Shown: positions 1 through 9,484, counted from the first letter of the stretch. The stretch: 64,000 bases of DNA from Rikenellaceae bacterium (GCA_020860245.1 JAJBUQ010000009.1:62001-126000); one strand, 5' to 3'. A program made the numbers and translations. The notes: generated by a model from the sequence alone, not told the origin.

Positions 1-1272
1 TTTTTATTTACAGCGGCGTTGATTTTACCGATATTCGGATACGCTCAAAGCAGCGGTTTGAATACTTTCTCTCCGTATACTATGTATGGATTGGGAGATT
101 TGGAACAAGGAGGGACTACGGCGACGAATTCGATGGGAGGAATCGGTGCGGCGCTTTGGGATCCCTATTCCGTAAATATTATGAATCCTGCATCGCATGG
201 CGCTGTCGTAAGAAATTCCTTTATATTCAGTTTTGGCTTATCTGGGAAACAAAGCTACCTCAAGGACAACAGTGGCAAAACGGCTTATAATGGTTTTAAT
301 ATAAACGATATAGCAGTAAAATTTCCTCTATATAAAGGTATCGGATTAAGTGTAAGTATGACCCCTTATTCCAGCATCGGATATGAGATAGAACACAATG
401 AAACTAATGAAGATATACTGACCGATTTAGGTTTGGTAAAATATTTTCATACTGGCGAAGGCGGCATTACGCAATTTAAACTCGGAGTCGGTTTCAAAGT
501 ATTCGAGCGTCTCTCTTTAGGGGCAGATCTTATATATTATCTTGGGACTATAACACGGGAATACGGACAACAGATAACTCCTGTAAATAGTACGGAATCT
601 TATGGGAGCGCTTCTATACGCAATAGGCACGAGGTCTCCAGATTACTTTTCGACGTGGGACTTCAGTTCGATATTATAAGAAACAGCAAAAGATTCATGA
701 CTTTAGGTGCTACTTATCAACCTAAAGTTACAATGGATGATACCTACTCGAGAGAATTCGGTTCGACCGGATCTTCCGATTCTATTTATTACAGCGAGAC
801 TAAACTGCCGGTTAAGATTCCCGGGAAAATATCGGCAGGTATTTTTTACAGAACGGAAAAGTTGGGTATAGGTTTTGATTATACTTATCAGGACTGGAAA
901 AATTTTATGGAAGTTGCTGAGAAAGATAATGTTTCATTTTCTAAAGTTAACAGTTATAACTTCGGACTGGAATTCACTCCTAACAGGCTCGATATTCGCA
1001 GTGTCTTGAAAAGATGGACTTATCGCGCGGGTTTTAAATATATGGATATGTATACGGTTAAAAATAACCATGATACGTCTCAGAAAGCAATTACGTTTGG
1101 AGTCGGCATCCCTTTAAAAATGGCTGGATTTTCAGCTATCGATGTGGGGGTAGAAGTAGGGCAGCGCGGAACCACAAAATATGGATTGGTTAAGCATAAT
1201 TATTTTAAAATTTCCGTAGGACTCTCTCTCTTCGGTGACGATGAATGGTTTGTTAAGAGAAAATATTATTAA
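1..1272 (+). CDS. Outer-membrane beta-barrel protein, 5' end missing
   Basis: The frame is open from base 1, so the gene begins upstream of the window; the TTG at 19 lies inside a hydrophobic stretch that ends in GYAQ and looks like the end of a signal peptide. The rest is rich in alternating aromatic and polar strands with many Gly and Tyr, and it ends in KYY, as expected for a barrel closed by an aromatic C-terminus. The N-terminal NTFSPYTMYGLGD and asparagine/proline loop resemble Bacteroidota FadL/PorV-like barrels. It is followed after 27 bases by a secreted TPR protein and then lptC, so it probably belongs to an envelope operon. Barrel nature is fairly sure; the substrate is unknown. 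Confidence 0.7.
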   Translation, partial: FLFTAALILPIFGYAQSSGLNTFSPYTMYGLGDLEQGGTTATNSMGGIGAALWDPYSVNIMNPASHGAVVRNSFIFSFGLSGKQSYLKDNSGKTAYNGFNINDIAVKFPLYKGIGLSVSMTPYSSIGYEIEHNETNEDILTDLGLVKYFHTGEGGITQFKLGVGFKVFERLSLGADLIYYLGTITREYGQQITPVNSTESYGSASIRNRHEVSRLLFDVGLQFDIIRNSKRFMTLGATYQPKVTMDDTYSREFGSTGSSDSIYYSETKLPVKIPGKISAGIFYRTEKLGIGFDYTYQDWKNFMEVAEKDNVSFSKVNSYNFGLEFTPNRLDIRSVLKRWTYRAGFKYMDMYTVKNNHDTSQKAITFGVGIPLKMAGFSAIDVGVEVGQRGTTKYGLVKHNYFKISVGLSLFGDDEWFVKRKYY

Positions 1273-1299
1273 CGTCAAATTATTATAACTAACACTACA

Positions 1300-2649
1300 A
1301 TGAAAAAAATCAATAAAATTTTATTATCTGTGCTTTTTTTTCTGTGTGCCATTATGCCAGTGAATGCGCAGGATGACCCTTTGCAGGATCCGAAATATGG
1401 AGGAAATCCGGATGAAAGACGAGAAAATATTATTTTGATACAGTATTTTACAAGGGCCGTGAGGGGAGAGATGTTTGACGAGGCTCTCGTTCATTTAAGA
1501 GAACTTATAAACCGTGCTCCTCAGTCTTCTGAAAATCTTTACTATTCGGGGATAACTATTTATAAAAATAAATTCAAAGAGGCTGGCTCTGCGGAAGAAA
1601 AAGCTGCTATACTCGATACGATAAGACTGCTGTACGATCTTCGATTAGAGCATTTTTCAGATCATCCGGAGAGGGGGCGCGGATATATTCTAAAGAATCT
1701 GGCAGCCGATCTTTACACGTTGAATCCGGACGATACCAAGACGCTTTACAGTGTTTACGAACAGGCTATAAAAGAAGCCGGAGCAGATGTGGATATGACA
1801 TTGTTGTCGAATTTTCAGAGCATTGTCTATGACGACTATACTAATTTAGAGAAAATCGGTACCGAGGAATTCCTCAACGCTTATGACGTTATATCGAGTG
1901 CACTGGATATCTCTACCGATCCCGGTAAGGAAGCGGTGAGAACAAATCTCGATAATATGCTTGTACAGAGCGGTGCTGCAAATTGCGACGTTGTAGAGGA
2001 AATATATAAGGAACGATATGAGAGTAACCCTGAAGATATAGATCTGATTAAAAAAATAGTGGCTCTTATGAATCGTTACAAATGCGGAAGTCCATTCCAG
2101 CTGCTCGTAACAGAAAAATATTACCAGCTGGAGCCATCTTCTAACACAGCAATGTATTTATCCGATGCGTTCGATGCACAGGGTGATAAAGCAAAGGCTG
2201 CGCAGTACCTCCAGCTTGCGATCGATACTGAAACCGATATAACTGCAAAATCCAATTTGGTTGTAAAATCTGCTGCGACAGCTTTAAATGATAATAATTA
2301 CAGGCAGGCTGCGGATTTTGCACGTCAGGCGATCTCTATAAATTCTGAAAACGGATATGCTTACATAATACTTGCTCAGGCATATAGCGGAGGTGTAAAT
2401 TCGCAGTGCAGCGATGATTTTTCCAAACAGGCAGCTCATTGGTTGATCGTGGACGTTTTAAATCAGGCAGCCCGCAGGCTTCCTTCAGGCGATCCTCAGT
2501 TAAGAAGTGTGAACAGCCTCATAGGTAACTACAGTACCTACTTCCCTAACAGTGAAGAATTATTCTTCAAGGATATAAAGGAAGGAAGCTCTTATACTGT
2601 AAGTTGTGGGTGGATTAACGGTCAGACAACGGTGAGGGCCAGAAAATAA
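1300..2649 (+). CDS. Secreted tetratricopeptide-repeat protein
   Basis: A 449-residue protein with a clear Sec signal peptide (KKINKILLSVLFFLCAIMPV, then NAQ as the probable cleavage site). The body is almost entirely helical, with TPR-like pairs such as the segment around residues 60-90 and the more evident repeats near 270-370 (LEPSSNTAMYLSDAFDAQGD, INSENGYAYIILAQAY). It should act as a periplasmic or outer-membrane-associated scaffold. It lies between a beta-barrel gene and lptC, only five bases before the latter, an arrangement seen in Bacteroidales. No catalytic motif is visible; the partner is not known. Confidence 0.75.
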   Translation: MKKINKILLSVLFFLCAIMPVNAQDDPLQDPKYGGNPDERRENIILIQYFTRAVRGEMFDEALVHLRELINRAPQSSENLYYSGITIYKNKFKEAGSAEEKAAILDTIRLLYDLRLEHFSDHPERGRGYILKNLAADLYTLNPDDTKTLYSVYEQAIKEAGADVDMTLLSNFQSIVYDDYTNLEKIGTEEFLNAYDVISSALDISTDPGKEAVRTNLDNMLVQSGAANCDVVEEIYKERYESNPEDIDLIKKIVALMNRYKCGSPFQLLVTEKYYQLEPSSNTAMYLSDAFDAQGDKAKAAQYLQLAIDTETDITAKSNLVVKSAATALNDNNYRQAADFARQAISINSENGYAYIILAQAYSGGVNSQCSDDFSKQAAHWLIVDVLNQAARRLPSGDPQLRSVNSLIGNYSTYFPNSEELFFKDIKEGSSYTVSCGWINGQTTVRARK

Positions 2650-2654
2650 AAATC

Positions 2655-3347
2655 GTGGCAGCAGGCAATATTATTAAATTAATAATGGTAGTACTCCTAT
2701 GGAGCACTACCATTATGTTTTCATGCAACCGCGCCGGAAGTTCCGAGGAGGTAGATTTGGATACTTTGAGGACGCAAATGAGTGAGAATCTTACCATGAT
2801 ATATTCTGAAAACGGGAAATTATCGTACAGATTTGAAACTCCGTTAATGGAACGTTATGAACTTGCTGCTGAACCGTATATGGAATTTACAAGGGGAGTT
2901 AAAGTAGAGACTTATAATGATTCGACCCTTACCGTTGAATCTGAATTGATAGCGGATTATGCTAAATTCCTTGAGACACAGGAATTATGGGAAGCTCGCG
3001 GAAATGTCGTGGCTAAAAATAAAAACGGACAAATATTGGAGACCGAGCAGTTGTTCTGGAATCAGAAAACCGACAGAATTTACTCTAATGTCGAATCTAC
3101 AATAATTCAGGGGAACGACATAATTGTAGGAACCGGATTTGAATCCGATTCGAATTTCGATGATTTCACGTTCTGGAAACCGAAAGGACAAGTTGAGGTT
3201 AATGTTGATAATGAGAGGGAAAACAATGACTCTACGTCGATGGAAACAGTAGTTCCGGAAGATATGACAGCCAGCGATACGCTGTCGACTATCGTTATAG
3301 AAGAGATAGTGGACGAGACGCCTATGGACAGCCTGATCGTCGAATAA
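2655..3347 (+). CDS. lptC: LptC-like LPS export lipoprotein
   Basis: A 230-residue protein of the LptC/YrbK type, a membrane-anchored periplasmic protein that passes lipopolysaccharide from LptB2FG to LptA. The core around residues 45-170 shows the family pattern of short beta strands, including GKLSYRFETPLMERY and ELWEARGNVVAKNKNG. Start choice: GTG at 2655 gives a Lys before the hydrophobic stretch, whereas ATG at 2685 would leave a signal with no positive charge. The stretch ends in FSC, a poor but possible lipobox at Cys24. The C-terminal 50 residues are acidic and rich in Ser/Thr, beyond the normal family length. A strong hairpin covers the alternative ATG. Confidence 0.8.
   Translation: MAAGNIIKLIMVVLLWSTTIMFSCNRAGSSEEVDLDTLRTQMSENLTMIYSENGKLSYRFETPLMERYELAAEPYMEFTRGVKVETYNDSTLTVESELIADYAKFLETQELWEARGNVVAKNKNGQILETEQLFWNQKTDRIYSNVESTIIQGNDIIVGTGFESDSNFDDFTFWKPKGQVEVNVDNERENNDSTSMETVVPEDMTASDTLSTIVIEEIVDETPMDSLIVE
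2682..2716 (+). repeat. Hairpin across the 5' end of lptC
   Basis: Sixteen bases at 2682-2697 pair with 2701-2716 around a three-base loop, with a single A-C mismatch. It lies inside the first codons of lptC and includes the in-frame ATG at 2685. No T tract follows, so it is not a standard terminator. It could slow translation or be an attenuation/processing site between the TPR gene and lptC. Confidence 0.6.
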
Positions 3348-3384
3348 TATTTTATTTTTATCTTTATAGGATATATTGAGATTA

Positions 3385-4644
3385 ATGATTTTACCTGTTG
3401 TTTTAATACTTATTACACTCCTCTTCTCTGCATTTTTTTCAGGAATGGAGATAGCTTTTATATCTTCAAATAAGCTGAAACTGGAGATCGACAAGAAGCA
3501 AAGCGGATTTTTTACAAGAATAGCTAACATTTTTACTAAAAATCCGGGTCAGTATATTTCAACGATACTCGTCGGGAATAATATAGCGTTGGTTATATAC
3601 TCGCTACAAATGGCATTTCTGATTCGGTATTTGCTTTTCAAATCAGGGATTTACAACGGTACCATAATTATCGAGACCATAATATCGACTCTGATAATAA
3701 TATTTATTGCCGAATTCATTCCCAAAGCAATCATAAGGGCAAACCCGAATTTTTATTTTAGAATTTTCTCTCTGCCTATGTTTTTTTTCTACTATCTTTT
3801 TTATCCAATAGCTGTATTTGCAACTTTTATGGCGAAAGTATTGCTGCGGATATTTGGTTTCAGGTTAAAAAAAGGTAATTCAATCTCTACATTCGATAAA
3901 ATAGATCTCGCCAATTTACTTGAAGAAGCTACCGATCGCATTGAAAATGTCAATGGGAGCAGTCCGGACAATGAATTTAAGATATTCCAGAATGCACTTG
4001 AATTTCCTGATATAAAAGTCAGAGAATGTATGATTCCCAGGGTAGATATCGATGGTATAGATATCGAAGACAGTATTGAGGATCTGAAAAAACTTTTTAT
4101 TTCTACCCAATATTCCAGAATACCCGTCTACGAAGGTTCTATCGATAAAATAATAGGATATGTGAACAGTAAGAGTCTGTTTAATCATCCCGATTCGATA
4201 AATCAGGCTCTTCGCCCAATGATATATGTTCCTGAAACCATGGAGATAGACAAATTGCTTGCTAATTTTATTAAGCAGCAGTCTTCGATTGCAGTAGTAA
4301 TAGATGAGTTCGGAGGAACTGCCGGAATGATAACATTGGAAGACATATTGGAAGAAATTTTCGGAGAAATAGAAGATGAACATGACGATGAGGGGTTGGT
4401 TGAGAAACAATTGAGCAGCACGGAGTTTATCTTTTCCAGCCGTTTAGAGATAGAATACCTTAACGAGAAATATGGACTTAATATTCCGGAGACCGACGAT
4501 TATGAGACGTTGGCAGGGTATGTAATCTATAATAACAACGGTTTGCCCGGAAGAGGGCAGACCATAGAAATAGATAATAAATCGATTACTATATTAAGAA
4601 TGAGCTCTTCCCGTATAGAATTGGTAAAAATGAAGATAAAATAA
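3385..4644 (+). CDS. CNNM/CBS-domain membrane protein (CorC/HlyC family)
   Basis: About 419 residues. The first 190 form a CNNM (DUF21) transmembrane domain with hydrophobic segments at roughly 1-25, 60-85, 95-115 and 130-155 and the family's FSGMEIAFISSNK and LVGNN motifs. Two CBS motifs follow (MIPRVDIDGID, QYSRIPVYEGS, VVIDEFGGTAGMITLEDILEE), then a CorC/HlyC FAD-fold domain at the C-terminus. Such proteins are linked to Mg2+ or Co2+ transport; many are called hemolysins without proof. ATG at 3385 is preferred to an upstream in-frame TTG at 3376. It follows lptC closely and precedes a PpiD-type foldase. A second family member lies at 45536. Confidence 0.8.
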   Translation: MILPVVLILITLLFSAFFSGMEIAFISSNKLKLEIDKKQSGFFTRIANIFTKNPGQYISTILVGNNIALVIYSLQMAFLIRYLLFKSGIYNGTIIIETIISTLIIIFIAEFIPKAIIRANPNFYFRIFSLPMFFFYYLFYPIAVFATFMAKVLLRIFGFRLKKGNSISTFDKIDLANLLEEATDRIENVNGSSPDNEFKIFQNALEFPDIKVRECMIPRVDIDGIDIEDSIEDLKKLFISTQYSRIPVYEGSIDKIIGYVNSKSLFNHPDSINQALRPMIYVPETMEIDKLLANFIKQQSSIAVVIDEFGGTAGMITLEDILEEIFGEIEDEHDDEGLVEKQLSSTEFIFSSRLEIEYLNEKYGLNIPETDDYETLAGYVIYNNNGLPGRGQTIEIDNKSITILRMSSSRIELVKMKIK

Positions 4645-4650
4645 TAATCG

Positions 4651-4683
4651 TTGTTTTAAATTCGGAACAATTTCGTATCTTCG
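4651..4683 (+). promoter_or_regulatory. Candidate promoter of the PpiD-type gene
   Basis: TTG at 4651-4653 and TATCTTCG at 4676-4683, 22 bases apart, resemble the Bacteroidota -33/-7 pair with one mismatch in the -7 element. It would give a leader of about 40 bases. Confidence 0.4.
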
Positions 4684-4730
4684 ACCCTCGAATTGTTTAT
4701 ATAACTTAAAAAACCAATAATAAATTTATA

Positions 4731-6782
4731 ATGGCTACACTCAACACTCTGAGAACCAAAGGCGGTATAATAGTAACGGTCGTTATCGGTATTGCCCTTA
4801 TTGCTTTTTTATTAGGGGATCTTACAGGAAACGGTTCCATGTTTAATTCCAATGTTAAAGTCGGAAAGATTAATGGTAAAGACGTCACCTATATGGATCT
4901 TTATAGTGAAATAGAATACCTGTCAGGTATCAATAAAGCTATCAGTGGAACAGATGCGAATTCCCAACAGCAAGATTTTATAAGAGAACTGGCATGGGAG
5001 GAGATAAAAAGATCCTATATTCTTTATCCGGGATTAGAAAATCTCGGTATAACTGTTTCCGATGCGGAAATGTTCGATCTTATTTACGGAAACAATATAT
5101 CGCCGGTTATGTTGAACTTCGGTTTTTTTAACGATCAGCAAACCGGAATGTATAACAAATCTGCGGTTAGGGAATTTGTTGCGAACCTCAGTATGGATCC
5201 TTCCGGAAATATGCGGTTGGTATGGGAATATTTACAAGATCAGGTAAGGAAGGAGGCTCTGGTGTCCAAATATCTCGCGATTGTTAAAAATATGGCCTAT
5301 TTTACAGATCTCGAAGCTGAGCTCGGTGAAAAATTAACCAACACTAATTTTAGTGCCCGATACGTGACTCTCGGTTATTCCACTATCGCGGATACATTAG
5401 TAAACGTTACAAAATCGGAAGTTAAAAAATATTACGACGAACACATAAGTCAATATAAACAGACAGCATCCAGAGATATAGAATATGTAATGTTCGAAGT
5501 AGAACCCTCGGCTCAAGATTATGCCGAAGCCAAAGATTATTTTTATACCTTGTACGAAGAATTTCAAAATACTGAAAATGTACAACAGTTTGTAACTTTA
5601 AATTCACAAATGCCATTCGACGCTGGTTATTATTCCAAGGAACAATTTCCGACCGAAATAGCAGACTTTATATTTTCAGGAGATAACGGGGTTTATGGGC
5701 CGGATCTCATTAATGATGTATATACAATGTTCAGGGTTACCGACCGTAAATATGTTCCTGATTCTTTATCGATTAAACAAATAGTACTGTCTCCTTTCGA
5801 CGGACTTCTTGCAGATAGTTTGGTCAACGAACTTAACAAAGGAGCGGATTTTGAAATGTTATCTTACGTATATTCTTTAAATCAGGGCGATCCTGACATG
5901 GGGACACTGCCTACAACGGTATTAACTTCACAGATATTGGATCCGATAATGGAAACTCCTGCCGGTAAGATAACCCGTATAGATACTCCTAATGGAATAT
6001 TATTATTGGAGGTTTACAAAAGAGGCAGAGATGTTATGAGAGCGCAAGTCGGTACGGTTGTAATGGATGTTATTCCGAGTAATGCGACTCAACAGGATAT
6101 ATATACCCAGGCCAGTACATTTTACAGCAATGTTAAGGGGTCGTATGAAAAATTCGACGAAATGGCGACCGAAGAAAATCTGTATAAAAGAGTAGTTAGA
6201 GTTACTCCTTCGGATAAAAGCATCAACGGGCTCGACGATAGCAAAGAGTTGGTTAGATGGGCATTCAATGCTAAAGAAAAAGAAGTTTCCGGAATATTGG
6301 AAATCAACGGCAATTATGTCGTCGCTTCTTTGGTAGACTCGAAAGAAAATGGCTATGCTCCTGTCGAACAGGTGACTCCTGAAATTGCTTCCGAATTGAG
6401 AAGAGAGAAAAAAGCTGAAATTCTGGCAGAGAAATTAAATAGTTCTTCGCTTCAGCAGGCTGCGGATGCCAATGATATAACGATTGAAGAGATCTATGAT
6501 ATGAATTTCAATACCTATTACGTGCCGGGAATCGGGATGGAGTTAAAAGTTATCGGAGCTGTTGCTGGAGGTGTGGAACTTAATAAAGTCTCTCAGCCGA
6601 TTAAAGGGAACTCGGGCGTTTATCTGGTAGAGGTTATTTCAGAAGAAAAAACTACGGATATAAGTTTGGAAGCCGAGAAACTAAGGCAGGAAGCTTCAAA
6701 AACTAATGATATAGAGGCAAGACTTACCGATGCCATTTACAATTTAAGCGATATTGACGACAAACGTGTGAAGTATTTCTAA
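4731..6782 (+). CDS. PpiD/SurA-type periplasmic peptidyl-prolyl isomerase
   Basis: A 683-residue foldase tethered to the inner membrane by one N-terminal helix (residues about 10-32, GIIVTVVIGIALIAFLLGDL). Its opening MATLNTLRTKGGIIV is typical of Bacteroidota SurA_N_3/PpiD proteins. The helical SurA-like N domain (about 40-240) is followed by one or two parvulin domains (around 340-450; RDVMRAQVGTVVMDV) and a C-terminal helical tail. It would help outer-membrane proteins fold on the periplasmic side, which suits its position after lptC and a barrel gene. It ends just before a strong terminator. Confidence 0.85.
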   Translation: MATLNTLRTKGGIIVTVVIGIALIAFLLGDLTGNGSMFNSNVKVGKINGKDVTYMDLYSEIEYLSGINKAISGTDANSQQQDFIRELAWEEIKRSYILYPGLENLGITVSDAEMFDLIYGNNISPVMLNFGFFNDQQTGMYNKSAVREFVANLSMDPSGNMRLVWEYLQDQVRKEALVSKYLAIVKNMAYFTDLEAELGEKLTNTNFSARYVTLGYSTIADTLVNVTKSEVKKYYDEHISQYKQTASRDIEYVMFEVEPSAQDYAEAKDYFYTLYEEFQNTENVQQFVTLNSQMPFDAGYYSKEQFPTEIADFIFSGDNGVYGPDLINDVYTMFRVTDRKYVPDSLSIKQIVLSPFDGLLADSLVNELNKGADFEMLSYVYSLNQGDPDMGTLPTTVLTSQILDPIMETPAGKITRIDTPNGILLLEVYKRGRDVMRAQVGTVVMDVIPSNATQQDIYTQASTFYSNVKGSYEKFDEMATEENLYKRVVRVTPSDKSINGLDDSKELVRWAFNAKEKEVSGILEINGNYVVASLVDSKENGYAPVEQVTPEIASELRREKKAEILAEKLNSSSLQQAADANDITIEEIYDMNFNTYYVPGIGMELKVIGAVAGGVELNKVSQPIKGNSGVYLVEVISEEKTTDISLEAEKLRQEASKTNDIEARLTDAIYNLSDIDDKRVKYF

Positions 6783-6805
6783 AATTAGATTTTTTATTAT
6801 ATTTT

Positions 6806-6843
6806 CGGAGAGATGATTGCTTTATAACATCTCTCCGTTTTTA
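6806..6843 (+). terminator. Rho-independent terminator after the PpiD-type gene
   Basis: Perfect ten-base stem CGGAGAGATG/CATCTCTCCG with a 12-base loop, followed by TTTTT. It stands only about ten bases before hflX, which therefore either depends on read-through or has a promoter not recognised here. Confidence 0.85.
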
Positions 6844-6851
6844 ATTTTTAT

Positions 6852-8042
6852 ATGGAAAATAAAATAGATATAAATAGTCAAGAGACAGCTGTATTAATAG
6901 CTATAATAAGAGACAAGTCGGAAGAAGATCAGGTGCACGAATACCTCGACGAACTTGAGTTTCTTGCAGAGACTGCCGGAGCGCAGACTATGAAGCGATT
7001 TACTCAGAGACTCGCGCGTCCCAATTCCAGAACATTTATCGGAAGCGGTAAACTTGAAGAAATAGTGGAGTACATTAAGATTAATGAAATAGATACCGCT
7101 ATCTTTGACGATGAGCTGTCTCCTTCCCAGTTAAGGAATCTGGAAAAGGAGATGGATTGCAAGGTTCTTGATAGAACCAATCTGATACTCGATATTTTTG
7201 CGCAGCGGGCTACGACTGCTTACGCTAAGACCCAGGTCGAGCTTGCCCAATACGAATATTTGCTGCCGCGTCTGACAGGTATGTGGACTCACCTCGAAAG
7301 GCAGCGCGGAGGTATAGGTATGAGAGGCCCTGGAGAGCGTGAAATAGAGACCGACCGACGTATAATAAGGGATAGGATCAGCCGCTTAAAGGATCAACTC
7401 AAAAAGATCGACAGACAGATGGCTTCGCAAAGAAGCAATAGGGGGAGTTTGGTAAGAGTGGCTTTGGTGGGTTACACAAATGTCGGTAAATCGACCATAA
7501 TGAACCTCTTGAGTAAAAGCGATGTATTTGCTGAAAATAAGCTCTTCGCGACATTGGATACGACGGTACGCAAAGTTGTATTCGATAATCTTCCGTTTTT
7601 ACTATCTGATACTGTCGGATTCATTAGAAAATTACCTCACCAGCTCGTTGAGTCGTTTAAATCGACACTCGATGAGGTTCGTGAAGCAGATCTTCTGTTG
7701 CATGTCGTGGATATTTCACATCCCGCCTTTGAAGACCAAATTAACGTCGTAAAACAAACGCTTACGGAAATAGGGGCAGGAGAGAAACCGGTTTTTCTGA
7801 TTTTTAATAAGATAGATAATTACAGTTTTATCCAAAAGGAAGAAGACGACCTGACTCCCGCAACCAAAGAGAATCTTTCTTTGGAAGATCTTAAAAAAAG
7901 CTGGATTGCAAAAGCAAATACCCCATGTATATTCATATCGGCAAAGGAACGTAAAAATATTGATAAGTTGAGACGGGATTTGTACGGTATGGTTAGCGAG
8001 ATACATTGCGGTAGATATCCATTCAATAATTTTCTTTATTAA
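6852..8042 (+). CDS. hflX: GTPase HflX
   Basis: A 396-residue HflX GTPase that binds the 50S ribosomal subunit and helps split stalled ribosomes. The N-terminal domain contains the family's NSRTFIGSGKLEEI segment and the Gly-rich linker RGGIGMRGPGE before the G domain. The G motifs are in order: GYTNVGKST (about 206-214), DTVGFI (about 253) and NKID (about 318). The insertion with EEDDLTPA near 330-345 is lineage-like. Length is normal for the family. It is followed after two bases by an E1-like gene, so the two are probably cotranscribed. Confidence 0.93.
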   Translation: MENKIDINSQETAVLIAIIRDKSEEDQVHEYLDELEFLAETAGAQTMKRFTQRLARPNSRTFIGSGKLEEIVEYIKINEIDTAIFDDELSPSQLRNLEKEMDCKVLDRTNLILDIFAQRATTAYAKTQVELAQYEYLLPRLTGMWTHLERQRGGIGMRGPGEREIETDRRIIRDRISRLKDQLKKIDRQMASQRSNRGSLVRVALVGYTNVGKSTIMNLLSKSDVFAENKLFATLDTTVRKVVFDNLPFLLSDTVGFIRKLPHQLVESFKSTLDEVREADLLLHVVDISHPAFEDQINVVKQTLTEIGAGEKPVFLIFNKIDNYSFIQKEEDDLTPATKENLSLEDLKKSWIAKANTPCIFISAKERKNIDKLRRDLYGMVSEIHCGRYPFNNFLY

Positions 8043-8044
8043 GG

Positions 8045-8749
8045 ATGGAAGAGGAAATTTATCGACGATATCAAAGGAATATAATAGTTCCGGAATTCGG
8101 TTTTCAGTCGCAAGAGGAACTTTTAAAATCCCGCGTTTTGGTAGTAGGAGCCGGTGGTTTAGGGTCTGTTATACTTTATTATCTTACTGCCGCAGGAGTA
8201 GGAACAATAGGTATCGTTGAATACGACGATGTCGATATATCCAATCTGCAACGGCAGATTCTGTATAATACTAATGACCTTTCGCTCCCCAAAATAAATA
8301 TCGCAGCAGAGAGATTAAACGAACTTAATCCGGATGTCAATATCGAAAGACACAATATAAGGCTTGACAAAGTTAATTCGGTGAATATTATACCGAAATA
8401 TGATGTAGTGGTAGACTGTACCGATAATTTCGAGACCAGGTATATAATAGACGATTGTTGCTGTAAATTCAACATTCCGATGGTTTATGGTTCCGCTCAG
8501 GGAATGACAGGGCAAATCTCTGTTTTCGATTATAAAGATGGAAATTCTTACGGAGAACTCTATCCGCGTTCGGAAATAATAGAGGATAAGAAAATGGTAG
8601 GGGTAATATCTCCTATGCCGGGTATAGTGGGAAGCATGCAGGCAATGGAGGTAATTAAACTTCTTACCCATTCAGGAGACTCTTTAACCGGAAAATTATT
8701 AACTATCGATAGTTATACTATGGAATTAAGAATTTTCAGAATAAAATAA
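8045..8749 (+). CDS. HesA/MoeB/ThiF-family E1-like protein without zinc cysteines
   Basis: A 234-residue single-domain Rossmann protein of the ThiF/MoeB superfamily, which adenylates the C-terminal Gly-Gly of sulfur-carrier proteins. ATP-binding GAGGLGS (about 35-41), NLQRQ with the catalytic Arg, and DCTDNFETR are present. The two CxxC zinc motifs of MoeB/ThiF are absent: where the first should stand the chain reads SYGELYPRS, and the SCAEAGVLG segment is replaced by IIEDKKMVGVIS. Three consecutive cysteines (DDCCCK) sit near residue 138. No thiS, moaD or rhodanese is nearby. It may be a TcdA- or HesA-like side branch; the substrate is unknown. Confidence 0.75.
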   Translation: MEEEIYRRYQRNIIVPEFGFQSQEELLKSRVLVVGAGGLGSVILYYLTAAGVGTIGIVEYDDVDISNLQRQILYNTNDLSLPKINIAAERLNELNPDVNIERHNIRLDKVNSVNIIPKYDVVVDCTDNFETRYIIDDCCCKFNIPMVYGSAQGMTGQISVFDYKDGNSYGELYPRSEIIEDKKMVGVISPMPGIVGSMQAMEVIKLLTHSGDSLTGKLLTIDSYTMELRIFRIK

Positions 8750-8787
8750 ATTTATGTATTTTTATTGAAATTTTTAATGAAATAAAT

Positions 8788-9441
8788 ATGGGTCAAGTAT
8801 ATAAAAGCGACAGATATTCTACGCCTATCGGAGAAATCGTCGTTACTCCTATTGCACACGGATCTATAATTCTTGAATTTCAGGAGAAAATTATTCATGT
8901 TGATCCTTACAGCGAGATAGCGGATTACTCTTTGCTCCCTTACGCGGATTTGATACTCATTACACACGATCATTACGATCATCTGGATAAACCTGCACTT
9001 GAAAAAATTATTAAACCAGATACGCATATAATATCCACCGGTAAGACTGCGGAGGTATTGCCGGGAATAGAAATATTAAATAATGGAGACTCGACGTTAT
9101 GGAACGGTATAGGCATAAAAGCGGTTCCTGCGTACAATATTAAAAGAGAAAAAGAGCCTGGGAAAGTATTCCATCCTAAAGGGGAAGGTAACGGGTATTT
9201 GCTGGATTTTGGAGGTTTTAAGATATATATTGCCGGAGATACGGAGAATATTCCTGAACTATCCGAAATTAAAAACCCGGACATCGCATTTTTACCTCAA
9301 ATGCTTCCCTTTACAATGGATGAAGAGGAATTAATCGAAGCTGCAAAAGTTGTGGCTTCACAAATTTTATATCCGTATCATTATACTACGGTAGACAAAG
9401 AAACCCTTGCCAATAATTTGCCAGAAATTACTATAAAATAA
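8788..9441 (+). CDS. Metallo-beta-lactamase-fold hydrolase (UlaG-like)
   Basis: A 217-residue protein of the UlaG/L-ascorbate-6-phosphate lactonase branch of the metallo-beta-lactamase fold. The metal motif THDHYDHLD is at about 58-66, followed by AGDTENIPE (about 150) and a late PYHY His. It lacks a signal peptide and is therefore cytoplasmic. Small members of this branch are often annotated only as metal-dependent hydrolases, and the substrate cannot be read from sequence. It sits alone between the E1-like gene and the arabinose operon, with a 38-base gap upstream. Confidence 0.8.
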   Translation: MGQVYKSDRYSTPIGEIVVTPIAHGSIILEFQEKIIHVDPYSEIADYSLLPYADLILITHDHYDHLDKPALEKIIKPDTHIISTGKTAEVLPGIEILNNGDSTLWNGIGIKAVPAYNIKREKEPGKVFHPKGEGNGYLLDFGGFKIYIAGDTENIPELSEIKNPDIAFLPQMLPFTMDEEELIEAAKVVASQILYPYHYTTVDKETLANNLPEITIK

Positions 9442-9452
9442 ATTTTTAATCT

Positions 9453-9484
9453 TTTGGAATTTTCCTTCATAAATATTATTTTTA
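9453..9484 (+). promoter_or_regulatory. Candidate promoter of the arabinose operon
   Basis: TTTG at 9453-9456 and TATTTTTA at 9477-9484, 20 bases apart, match the Bacteroidota pattern except for the last -7 base. The region to the ATG is very AT-rich. Confidence 0.4.

Noticed and set aside
2985..3530. 181-residue minus-strand ORF over lptC and the CNNM gene
   Set aside because: It is the reverse shadow of two well-supported genes, with no start context or promoter.
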